NCBI RefSeq assembly: GCF_932526225.1 | Contig: NC_064047.1 | Span: forward strand, 10,097,494-10,161,493 | DNA from: Nematostella vectensis | Taxonomy: Eukaryota; Cnidaria; Anthozoa; Actiniaria; Edwardsiidae | Length of the DNA: 64,000 bases | Reading direction: 5' to 3' | Part shown: positions 36,201-48,900 of the stretch, one piece after another | Numbering within the stretch: the stretch's first letter is position 1 | How the letters are laid out: each line of letters opens with the position of its first letter | Notes under the pieces: generated by a model | What the model saw: only the letters and a program-made list of their open reading frames with translations | Databases searched by the model: none | Told to the model about the DNA's origin: nothing | Made by a program: the position numbers and the translations under genes

Positions 36201-39200
36201 CCTTTTAATTTTCAGACCCGACTCATCCAACTGTTCAAGCAGGCAAGGTTTGTTCAGCAAAGAAGTGATCTGAATTAGTTCGGCTCAAAGTTTTTCCTTC
36301 CAGAAATTTACAAGCACTAAATGTATTTGGATTTAATTCTGTAAATGACTCATCTCATCAAATGCAATTCATAGCTGCAATCGCGCCAGTTTACTTCCGG
36401 TAGATTACGTAACAATCTCCGATGATTTGCGAAAAACAGTTCAAAATTTTGATGAGTGTGTCTATTGGAAGTTTCTAAAAAGGATGCGACTAATAATTGA
36501 GAGCGGGTGGCCTATTTGTTAGCGCCGATTTTAAGGGCGCGTTTTACTTTTGAAACATCACGAAAATATTATTGATTTGCGGAGAAATAATAATTAGAAA
36601 ATATTGATATATTTGATTTATATATATTGTGATACTCGCATCCTTGCTGGTTAACTTTCTTAAAACATTGTCAAGGTGGCCGCGATAGCATGCGTCGCAC
36701 TTAAACAACAAAAAAAGAATTAGCGCGATACAACTAAACGCGAATTTCTTTAAGTTTGGCTGTTGATTTTTCTTATTGATTTTTCATGGCCATTTTTTTT
36801 GTTTAACAGACTTTTCTGAGACGCTGTGGACGCGGATATTCCCTCATCTACGCATGTTGCTAAGCGACCGTCAGGTTGTGAAGGCTACATCCAATTACCT
36901 GGCTGACACCATGGCAGGGTTTCTACTTCTTTCTTATCAAAGGTACGTGTTGCTAAGCAACCCCCTTGTTATCAAAGCTCTAGCCAATCACATTGCTGAT
37001 GCCTAGGCAGAGTTTCTACTTGCCAGTCAAAGGTACGTGTTGCTAGGCGACCGACATGTTTTAAAGGCTACAGTCAATTACTATTGTTTCAATTAGATGC
37101 TCTGGGTGGAAAAATATATTTTCATTTTTTGTTTTAAGGTATTTTCAGTTTTATTATTATTATTATGCCAGTTTTCATTGCGTTTAATTGTAAAAGTTCC
37201 CCTGATTATCGCGCTCCCGTCCCGTCCTCCTAGAAGAACAAAAGTGAACAAATGTTTCTGTTGATATAGACAGAAATTTGCCGTAAACCAACCATATATC
37301 AATCATCTTAGACGTTTGGCGGCAACTTAAGTTAAGTTACACCCTAAGTTGTCAACCTCTATAAAGCGGCCGCTTAAAAAGGGTCCCAATGTGAGCGCTT
37401 TACAGGTTCCATATCGCACTCTCTGTTTCTGGCATCTTCAGTGGTACAGAGCCCACTTGGGGAGGCTTTGGTATTTAGCGTACACGTGGATGCAACGAGC
37501 TCGTTTCTTCTAAGATTTCGACTTTTCCAGTCCCTGTACTACTCCTTTCATTCCATCAATGGTAGCGTACTTCTCCTGTACTTCAACGTTATTGGATGTG
37601 TTATTCTCTGAAATTCTTTTCAACGTCGGTACAAATCCCATTAAAAAGGCGGCTAGCCCACTGACCGAACCCATTACGATGAATGCCAGCGTGTATGACT
37701 TCTTGGCATCGTACATCCAACCCGCTATGGGTGCCCCGACCGTCCGTGTGAAAGACATCAAGAAATAACTCATGCCTAAGGCTTGGGGAAGTTTCCCTTT
37801 TCCAACCACATCGCATGTCACTACAGCGTTAAGTGCCATATAACAACCCTCGGACAATCCAAATACTATAACATATCCGACAATCCATGGATAGGATGGG
37901 GCAATCGAAAGAAGTGCAGTGGATGCCCCAATAACCACAAACGAGACCTGCACGATGCGCAATCGATTGCAGCATTTGAGGTCCGATATACGACCGAAGA
38001 CGATCCGACCCGTGAACGAGGAGATGGCTAAGAAGCTGATAAGTAAGGCAGCGTTCAGCTTGGATGCGCCGAGGTCTTCCGCGAAGCGAACCTAAAACAT
38101 GATATGGAGTTAAGACTATGTAAAACAAAAATGATCTCTATTAAATGGAGAGGGAAACTCTTCTGCAACCACCCCATCAGCAATAAATGCGACTATCAAC
38201 TTCTGTTTTTAGGTAAACGCGATAAATTTCTTGTTATAATCTCTAACTCAGAAGTCTGTTCCGATTTGAATGAATGGCTTCTTTCGAAAAAAAAAAGTTT
38301 TTTTTCTGATCCATAGTTAGACATTTAGTCGAACCTGTATTAAGCGGTACATCAAAGCGGGGTGCCCTTTTTCGCAGGTATAATACACCATACAAAGTCC
38401 CAGGGTATTTGCTATTTAATGACACGTGCTCTAGTTACGCCTTTAATCGGTCAATCTCTAAAGATTTCGCGCGCCGAAAGTGACCGCTTAATGCGTCGCG
38501 TTTCCCAATTAATCTCTTCAAATATAAACAGCATCAGAGCAGTGGCCGAGTGTTACCCCTAAAAAAACACCTACCACATGGATGTAAGGTACCAAGTAGA
38601 CCGTCATAAATAGTGACATTGACGAGACCAGGGCAATATACCCATAATTCCTCAGAACAGGAGGCTGTCGTGGTTGTTCTTGTGCCGCTGAGACACTCAC
38701 GGGCTCATATTCAGTGGGAATTGGTCGAAATGCTGCAAGTGGTAGCAGGAGCGCACCAAAGTATCCGACCATTACCAGGAAGGTGTATCTGTGGAAGGAA
38801 GTGAGATCGAGCTACATTTACAGCAGTGTATAACTTGGTGACCACTGGCCCCGCAGTGAACCAGCAGAGACTCAACCACATGGTCCTAAGGGTGTCCGTT
38901 ATAAAGAGGTCCCAATGTGTAGTAGCTAAGACCCACACCCTCACGGTCGCAAGGGTGTCCGTTATATCGAGGGCCCAATGTGTACTAGCATAGAACCACA
39001 CCCTCATGGTCCCAAGGGTGTCCGTTATATCGAGGGCCCAATGTGTACTAATAGAGACTTCCACCCTCACGGTCCCAAGGGTGTCCGTTATATTGTGGTC
39101 GAACTGTGTTTTTCTAGAGACCCTCACTCACCCTCACGGTCTTAAGGGTGTCCGATATATTGAGGTCCCACAGACTTACCTGGTACCAATTTTTCGGAAA

Positions 39201-42200
39201 AGCAGCTCATTCAAGGGAGAAAGCGCCATGGTTCCTAACGAACCCCCGGATGTAGCAATCCCATTTCCAAATGCATGCTGGGAAGCCTTAAAGTACCACG
39301 CTACAGAAAGGAACGCAGAGAAGTAGATCATACTCCAACCAGACCCCAGCAGGATGCCATATGTGAAGTAGAGCAGGTAAAGCGACGTGACAAACGCAGA
39401 GCTGACAAGGCCAATGATACACAAGAGAAGGCCTAACGTGATTGACAGTCTACATCCATACCGCTGACATACATGGGTACTGATCGGGGCGCAGAAGTAG
39501 ACTACTGAACAAGGCAGTGAGCTCACCCATGCTGTAATAGAAGTTTACTTCGCACAACTGATTCATAAATTGGAGTATCCACAGGAACTCTGCAGTGCGT
39601 GAGAGACAAAAATATTTTAAATACAACCAGCATTTACCTCTTCGCTTCTGTTAGCTTTGACATTTCATTTCTCTTTACTTTACTTTACTTAACTTTACTT
39701 AACTTTACTTTACTTTGCTTTACTTTACTTTAGTTTACTTCTCTCTGCTTTAATACGCCCCACATTTTACTCTGCTTTACTTTACCTTTTCACGTCACTT
39801 TAGCAGATTTACTTTCCTTAACTAGATTTCACCTCACTTCAAGTCACTTCACATAACTCGTGACTTTACATTAATTACTTGACTTGACTAAACTTTACTC
39901 CACTATTCTTTAAATTTTCTATACTTAGTTATTTTCACTTAACTTTTCTTTACTTCGCTTCACTTTTACTTGCGGACAAGTTCTTACCTGTATCCCCTCT
40001 TGGTTTTCCAAACTTATCAATCAAGGCTGACAACAAGACGCCTCCAGAGTTCATGAGTCCTCCCACTACGAAATGGATGACAAACGCGCCAATGCAAACG
40101 AACCACTTTCTGTCCAATCTCATTACAAGCCTGGGAAATGAGTTAGACAGGTAAAGTTTTTAGTCTGAAAAGCCCGTCAGATAATGCGACGCTAGCACGC
40201 CGTTTAACCATGAGGTTCAGTTCTAAAAGATAAAGCTCCTCCCACCCCCAGGCCCAAATTTGCCATTATAATCAGAACAGTGCCGCGCTAGCGGTCACAA
40301 TCACCAGTAAAAATGCTCACTTCCGGTCGATTAAGTAACAAAATCCGATTATTTTTAACGGAAAACGCGAAAAATATTTCAAAATATTGAAAGCAGTGTG
40401 ACTATTGGAAGTTTCTTCGAGGATGTGATTAATAATTTAGAGCGGATGGCCTGTTAAATATCTCGGATTCTAATAGATTATTTTGTCTTTTAACGGTTGA
40501 GGTTTCCGTCGGACCTCCGGAAGTAAAGTTCTGTGACAATGCGGGTTAAAGGCTGGCGTGACTGTTTACAGTGAGGTTACTGATAGGTCATTCCAGCTAT
40601 AAGCATGCGCGCGCACTCACCATAGGAACCTACCTCAACTACCATCATGCAGCGCGCGCTTCGTTTGATGTAAGCTTAAAAATGCGCGCGCTGCATTCTT
40701 GTAGTTGAGGTAGGTTTCTATGGTTATGCGCGCGCAAACTTATAGCTGGAATGGCCTATTACCCTGGGGAGATAAAAGTACCTTATTACACTTAATTTTC
40801 GCGAGGTCAAAATTTTGAGATTTTGAGATGGCGATATTTCGCGACACTTTATTTTCGCGATTTTCCTATTTTAGAAAAAACAGATCCCCTTATTTTCGCG
40901 ATTTTGGGATAATAAAATCAAGGAAAACAAGTGGAATTAAAATGTGCTGTAATCTTTAAGACTGAAATAATTTGTAACAAAGGGATGCGTGGGCTAACTT
41001 TAATTTCATAAAAATCTATGAATACCTAGTCCAACTCATCCCCTTACCGTACTATATGTACATTAGATGACTAAATAGACAAGGTGTTTCCATAAAGCTT
41101 ATTAAACGGCCAATATTCCCCCAAAGGCTTCTTGTGTACTCACCTAATTTTCGCGCATCCTAATATTCGCGACACTTAATTTTCGCGTCACTTTATTTTC
41201 GAGAATCTTTTAGAATCGCGAAATTCGCGAAATTAAAGTGACGCGTAAATTAAATACAATAAGGTATGTTGAAATTCACACGTTTGAGTTTCGCCGCAAA
41301 TTCTTTGATGAAAATAGTGATCTGTTGTCCACTGACGTTATCACAGTAAAATGTTAAATTTTGGGTTACCATAATTTAGGTATCTGTATAAGTTATTCTC
41401 GCGATGTGATGAAAATGCTCATATTCAAGAGCGCCGAAGCTTGGTAGAATATTATTTTACGATAAATAGAAACATTTAGTTGGACAACTATAGGAACTAT
41501 AATATTTAATTTGGTTTAGAATGTGAAATGTGAGATAAGTGTTCAGATCAGTTTTTTTTACATAATACCGTATTTACTTGAATAAGCGAATAACACAGCA
41601 GATTTAATAAGGTCCTTTTTCTGTTACAGCAATCTATGTATTGTTTTTTTCATTTGAGGTTTCATTGATCTATTATTTTTTAGCACCTGCTGCAAGCAGT
41701 TCATATTTGTTTCAAGGTTTCATTGATCTATATTTGTGAACACGTGCTGCAAGACGTTTTTTACGCACTAGTCATTTGAAACCCCTCCCCCATGATCCCG
41801 GGGAAGTATGGGGTTAACGTGGGGTTTAGAGCACTTTTGAACAAGAATCTGTCGCAAGGGTGTAGGAGAATTGACTCTAAGACTTGCCCCCACCACGGGG
41901 GCTTGGGCACAAATGAATAAAACCACAAATGTACTTTGCAAAAGTCACGTCAGTTTCTGGTTTGAGACTCTCTTCTGTAGCAAGCAAGTTTATGTATCAG
42001 CATGTGGCAAGCAGCATGGCAAAATGTGCAAAAACGAATATGAATGAGAACGAACGCCAGATGAAGATAATTTATTTTTCCATCTCTTTGGTAACTGTTA
42101 TCTAAATAGGTATTAGCACAAATGTTCTCTCTGAAGTGTACTGGCTTTGAAAGATAAAGGCTTATGGCTTGTTGCCGGGTAGTTGCCTATAGTTTGCATC

Positions 42201-45200
42201 CCAAGGGGTGGGGGCTTTTCTCTGTTTTGTACAGGGTCAAAGTCAAATCCCCCACCTTTCCCAAGGACCATGGGGGTGGGGGTTTCAATTGACTAGTGCT
42301 TTTTTATTAGGGTCAATTTATCTATATTTGTGAACACGTTCTGCAAGATATTAAAGTTTATCACTAGGATCTATGGATTCGTATTTTTGAGCACATGCTG
42401 CCAATAGTTGTTTTTTATCTGTAGGATCCATTGATTTATATTTAACAAGTTTTCTGTATAGTTTCAGTTTCTTCTTAGCAGGTTCAATGTTTTTGAAGTT
42501 GTCTTTCCTTTTATTGTTAATTACTTGTTTTTGTTGAAGTGACTTTTTCTCAAAAAAATGTTTTGTCGTTGATTATTCATTAGTTGACAAGTGCATTGTA
42601 CAAAGGATATTGACATGTTTAAATAATAGTCAGCTTCCTTATTGTTACAAGGTGTTTGATTTGAAATGCTACACCACTTTTGCACAAGAAAATTAATATG
42701 ACTTACACGGTCAGGAATATTTAACGTACTATTCTTATCAAAAGTTATTAAGAAGTACTTTGTAGTGTTTGTCTTTATGTTCAAAATGCAAGAAATGCAA
42801 TTTTCTCCTTAGCAAAGCAGAAAGCCTGTAGTTTTACTAGTTGTATTCTCTAAATTTTTCTTTTGAGGAAACTTTTAGTTCTCTCAGAGGTCATTGATAG
42901 TATTCCATAGAAACTTGAAATTTGCTTTACAGCAAAATTTGCATCTATTTTGATTTTTGGGGAGTAAGCTTGTAAGCTTTTCTGATCTATTAGATTGGAT
43001 TGCATTATCAAGGGACATGGAGAACACAAATCCTTGAATATGGGAATTACCATTGAGAGACGCTGTATAACTTTCACTATAATAAAGCTAACTTCTCAGT
43101 AACAGAGGTCTGCCTACTGGTTACAGCTTTGTCCACATACCTCGAAAATACTCTCGAGGGGGTGGGGTTGGACTTATGAAAAATAATATAACAGTAAAAA
43201 AGCAAGCCCATACAAATTTTAAATCTTTTGAGTACCTAGATGTGATTGTGACATGTCCCGCTGGATCTACGAGGATAGTGAATGTCTACAGGCTGCCACC
43301 ATCTACGGTGAATAAGCTGAATAGTGCAATCTTTTTCGAGGAATTTTCTACTCTTGCGGTTCAGCTCGCTGTCTTTCCAGGGAACTTACTGATTGTTGGT
43401 GACTTCAACCTTCATATGGATAATAATCTAAGTGCTGACTCAATCAAATTTAACAATATCTTAGAATCGTTCAACTTAAAACAGCATGTGCATGATCCCA
43501 CCCATAAAAAGGTTCATACACTTGATCTTATAATATCAAGGATTGGTGATGATCTAGTGTCAGATATTGCAATACGTGATCCGGCACTTTCTGAACACTT
43601 AGCTGTCCACTGTAAGTTACGCTTAAAGAAACCCCCTTTTCAACGGGCAGAAGTTCAATATCGTAAACTTCGTTCTGTAAATATGGAACAATTTAATAAT
43701 GATCTTAAAAAGTCTGGACTTGTCTCAGATAACATCACTGATCTTTCTGATCTTGTGGATAGCTACCAAAAAAACTCTAATAGAAACATTTGATCAACAT
43801 GCACCCCTGAAGCACAGCAAGAAAACTCTACGCCCATCGGCTCAATGGTATCATGAGGGCATCGGGGAAGCGAAACGCAAACGCAGGAAACTGGAGCGTC
43901 GTTGGCGTAAATCAAAATTGTGTGTCGACAGAGAGCTGTTTGTTAAACAATGCAATGAAGTCAACTTGATGCTCAAAGAGGCTAAAACCTCTTACTACTC
44001 CTCTATCATATCAGACAGCTCTTCAGATCCAAAAGTCCTCTTTAACACCGTTGGTACCCTTCTCCACCGCAAGGGCGAAAAGCGTTTTCCAACAACTTCT
44101 TCAACTACTCTACTAGTGAATAATTTTGCAAACTTCTTCTCGGACAAAATAGCTACCATTAGATCTTAACTTAACAGTGCTAGTGGCCAATCCCCATCTT
44201 CCTTTTCTTTCTCCGAGTGTAAAGAAAATGCCACTACCTTCTCAGAATTCAGACTATTGTCCCAAAATAAGTTGATGATATTATTGTTAAGGCAGGCAGC
44301 AAATCTTGTGAGCTGGATCCCATCCCTGCATCAATTTTTAAAGGATGTTAAACTACCTTATTGCCAGTCATAACCATCATAACAAACATGTCACTGCAGT
44401 TGGGTCCAATGCCTACCAAGCTGAAGGAGGCGCTTATTAAACCTAACTTAAAAAACATTCTTTTGACACTGAAAAATATCAGAGTTTCCGGTCCATCTCT
44501 AATCTGAGGGTTGTTTCTAAGGTTCTGGAGAAGGCAGTCGCCTGCCAATTGAAAGATCATATCTGTGATAACAACCTTGAAGAAGCTCTCCAGTCTGCCA
44601 ATAAACGGTTCCATAGCACTGAGACGGCCCTTTTAAAAGTGCAAAACGATATTCTCCATGATATTGATGATCATAAATGTGTTATTCTTTTACTGCTAAA
44701 TATGTCAGCCGCTTTTGATATGGTGGACCATGAGATATTGCTTGAAAGAATGAGTAAACGTTTTGGAATCAAGGGTAGCGTGCTGAATTGGTTTCGCTCT
44801 TATCTGAAGGATAGAACACAGTTTGTCATGATTAATGGTGTCAGGTCAATGTCCAAAGAACTGCGCTATGGTGTTCCACAGTGATCTGTACTGGGTCCAA
44901 TGCTTTATCTTATTTACACCTCGCCTATAGGTGACATTATTAGAGGCTATAGACTTAACTTCCATCTTTACGCTGATTATACTCAGCTATATCTCTCTTT
45001 CGAGCAAACGCCTTTTGATCAATCTGCCTCCATCGCAAAAGTTGAAGCGTGTGTTCGTGACATCGACAACTGGATGACTAATACAAAACATCGTTTTGTC
45101 ATCCAAAAAATATAAGCAAAATTCGTGACTGTCTATCCGTGTCGGACACAGAAACTCTAATACATGCTTTTGTAACATCTAAGTTAGATAACTGTAACTC

Positions 45201-45802
45201 ATTGCTATTTGGACTACCGAACTGTTTAATTGATCGCCTTCAAACTGTCCATGATGCCGCAGCATGTCTTATCACCAGTACAAAAAAATACGATCACATC
45301 ACACCTGTGTTGAGACAGCTCCACTGGCGTCCCATGACCCAACGCATTAATTTTAAAATGTTACTTCTTACCTACAAAGCGCTGAATGGTCTAGCACCAA
45401 ACTATATTGCAGATATGTTGGAGCCATATAAACCCACAAGAAGCCTAAGGTCTGCCTCAAAAAATCTATTAAAACAGCCTTCAGCTAAACTAATCACATA
45501 TGGACATAGATCTTTTTCGTATGCTGCACCCAAACTCTGGAATGCTTTGCCAGACACTATTCGCCAGAGCAGCTCATTGGCCATTTTTAAGAACAATATA
45601 AAAACCCACTTATTTAAACAATTTTATGGCTAATTAATTTTTAACTTAACTATTTTAACTTGTCACGATTAATTTTTAACTTTTATTATTTTAATCAAAT
45701 TGTAAATTATCATCATTGTTTATATTTCTATTATATTAAGCTTTTAGTTTAAAAAAATGTGTAAAGCGCCATTGAGCTTTAGGAAATGGCGCTATAAAAA
45801 TA

Positions 45803-45848
<46 letters not shown>

Positions 45849-45876
45849 GTTATTGTTATTGTTATTGTTATTGTTA

Positions 45877-45928
<52 letters not shown>

Positions 45929-48900
45929 AGCTCATGATTAATGTCCTGTACTGCCAATATAAAACTTGCCTCCCCATGCATAATGGGCATGAGTTAACCT
46001 TGGCACAAGGTCTAGTTTACCTTTTAAAAGCGTTAAGTGTCACCTAAGTATCACTCATTATATCCGACTACAGAGTGGTAATTAGGTGGTCTGTGTAGGA
46101 AACATGAAAATTGTAATACTTCAACAGGGTTGAAATTTAATGTTAACAAAGTTGATTCGCTGTCATTTCGTGTGTTAGAGTGGTTTTCATAAACCCGTGA
46201 TAGTCAAAGGGTAGTAGTCAGTAAAGCACAAAAGAGAACAATAGATTAAGATCAAAATAAAGTATAACACGCTAAAGTGTTGTTCACGGGTTAATGAAAA
46301 TCACTCTACCGATTTATCAAATCAAAATATTAATCTTATGAGCCCGCACTGAGCCTCCTCGCTCCGCCGTCGCTGAGCGTCACAGGGCGAGAGAAATTTG
46401 GAGGCTCTAGTACCCAGGGTAGGTTAATTATTACTGAGAATTATTAAAGGCGTTATTAATTGAAAGGTAGTGTGTGAGTGGATTTATACTAAAACAATTA
46501 GATCTCGTTCTCGTCTCGCTACGCGCCTCGTTGACTATTTATTGACTTCTAGAAAACTCGAACTCGTATGCTAATTGTTAAACAATTTACACAGTTATGA
46601 CATTCTTAGTACGTTGGTAGAAACCCCACGAGTCATTGATAGTGCCTAAACAGCTTTGTGTGTTTTAGCTGCCAGCTTAGAATCCATATTATATCTATGG
46701 ATGTACCCTGGTTCCAAAGCCTCGAACGTCTCTCTATTTTGCTTGCCACTAAATCTGTAAATAGAGAGTCGAACCAGGGTACTATGGATAAAACAACTAT
46801 GGTTATGAACAAAAGGTTTTTTGATACCCCATGAAGCAACAAATAATAATAAATCTGTGATTACCTTACCTTGTCGATGGTTTTCAAATATGTCGACACT
46901 TTATCTCGTGTATGGTCTCTATCCTTCATGCGTTACTGTCTTGCTTTGCTGTTGACGACGATAACATTCGATCAGGCTTGTAACGAGTCTGCTGAGCAGC
47001 AACTCATGTTGTCACTTAGTGGCGTACGTGACGTTAAACCCAAACTGACCTTGCCAGCCGCCATCTTGTTTTACACAGGTATCCTGAGGCAGCAAAGCCA
47101 CCACAGGAGGCGTTTCTCAGTCTTCTGAGATGCGTGTGCTTTGGAGAAGATCTTGACGCTAGGTAACTATGTGATTTTCAAATTTTGGTTTATTGTTTAT
47201 AAATATATGTACTGTGTGCCCACACAATACTAGCATTCTGCGCTGTAATTTGGCCCTGTAGTACTACAATGTGCACTAGCACGCTGTTTATAGGAACCTT
47301 TTTATAAGAACCTTTTTTTAAAAACGTCCAGCGTGAGATTTTAACATGGTGAGGCTCAGATAGCGGCAAAATAGTTATTATTAGAAATATGTGTTTTTAA
47401 AAGCAGAAACGAATCGTACATAAAGTATTGTTATTTCCGTTATTTCTATTATTTGTGTTATTCTCTTCTTATTACTTAATTAGTATTATGTTCGTTGATA
47501 CACGCTTTTGATATTAGTAGGCAAATTATATAAAAAAAACTTAAACTAAGTTTATTCAATCGAAAATTTAGATACAGTTTCCAAAATCTTTCTCACTATT
47601 AATATCTCGTTTTCGATTCAGGGCTAAGACATGTGGTTAACGGGTCGCATACGACTAGATCGTGCTGTCTAAATCGGCCTGAAAGCCGCATTGTCACCAG
47701 TTTACCTCCGGTCGATTATGTAACAATCTCCGATAATTTTTAAGGGAAAACGCGAAAAATATTTCAAAATATTGAAAGCAGTGTGTTTATTGGAAGTTTC
47801 TTCGAGGATGCTATCGATAATTTAGAGCGGATTGCCTGTGAAATGTCTCGGATTCTAATAGATTATTTTGTCTTTAAACGGTTGAGATTTCCGTCGGACC
47901 TCCGGAAGTAAACTGGTGACAATGCGGCTTTAACAAGTACTCTTTAATGTGAACCCAGCAAGAAGGGGTCTATGTCTTATAAAATCTCATACTTGTGATG
48001 CATTTTTATATCCAGCTTTTGCTGCCGGCTGCTATGCCACATACTCCCTACAAATGGAGTTACCTCTGTTCTAGAGAAAGAGGGTCTACAGACCAGTGTC
48101 ATCCACACATGGTTCCGCTGTCTTCTGCAACTACCAACAACGCATGACAGCTGTCAATCATTTACGAGGTAAGGCAAAAGAAAGCTTCGCCGAAATTTTT
48201 TTTTTGCTCCCACGAAGGGCTAACGCTCGAAACTTCAGCGCAACCACTCTGTTTTACAGAGGCATACATAATACCTTTTCAACCTTGTGTTGTTTTATAC
48301 CTTATCTGTTTGTCTCTGTCCATCCATCTGTCTGACCATCTATTGTCTGTCCGTCCACCGATCTTCTGACCGTCTGTTTGACCGTCTATTTGTCTGCCCG
48401 TCCATCAATCTTCTGACCGTCTATTTGTCTGCCCGTCCATCAATCTTCTGACCGTCTATTTGTCTGTCCGTCCATCAATCTTCTGACCGTCTGTCTGGCC
48501 GTCTATTTGTCTGTCCACCCATCAATCATCTGACCGTCTATTTGTCTGTCCACCCATCAATCATCTGACCGTCTGTTTGACCGTCTATTTGTCTGTCCGC
48601 CCATCAATCATCTGACCGTCTGTCTGGCCGTCTATTTGTCTGCCCGTTCATCAATCTTCTGACCGTCTATTTGTCTGTCCGTCCGTCAATCTTCTGACCG
48701 TCTGTCTGGCCGTCTATTTGTCTGTCCACCCATCAATCATCTGACCGTCTGTCTGACCGTCTATTTGTCTGTCCGTCCATCATTCTTCTGACCGTCTATT
48801 TGTCTGTCCGCCCATCAATCATCTGACCGTCTGTCTGGCCGTCTATTTGTCTGCCCGTTCATCAATCTTCTGACCGTCTATTTGTCTGTCCGTCCGTCAA

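Noticed and set aside
42521-43077. Two minus-strand frames before the LINE
   Set aside because: AT-rich sequence without motif or splice signals; no support as genes.
45757-46047. Poly-Leu / poly-Asn open frames
   Set aside because: Translation of the (TTA)n microsatellite at the LINE tail.
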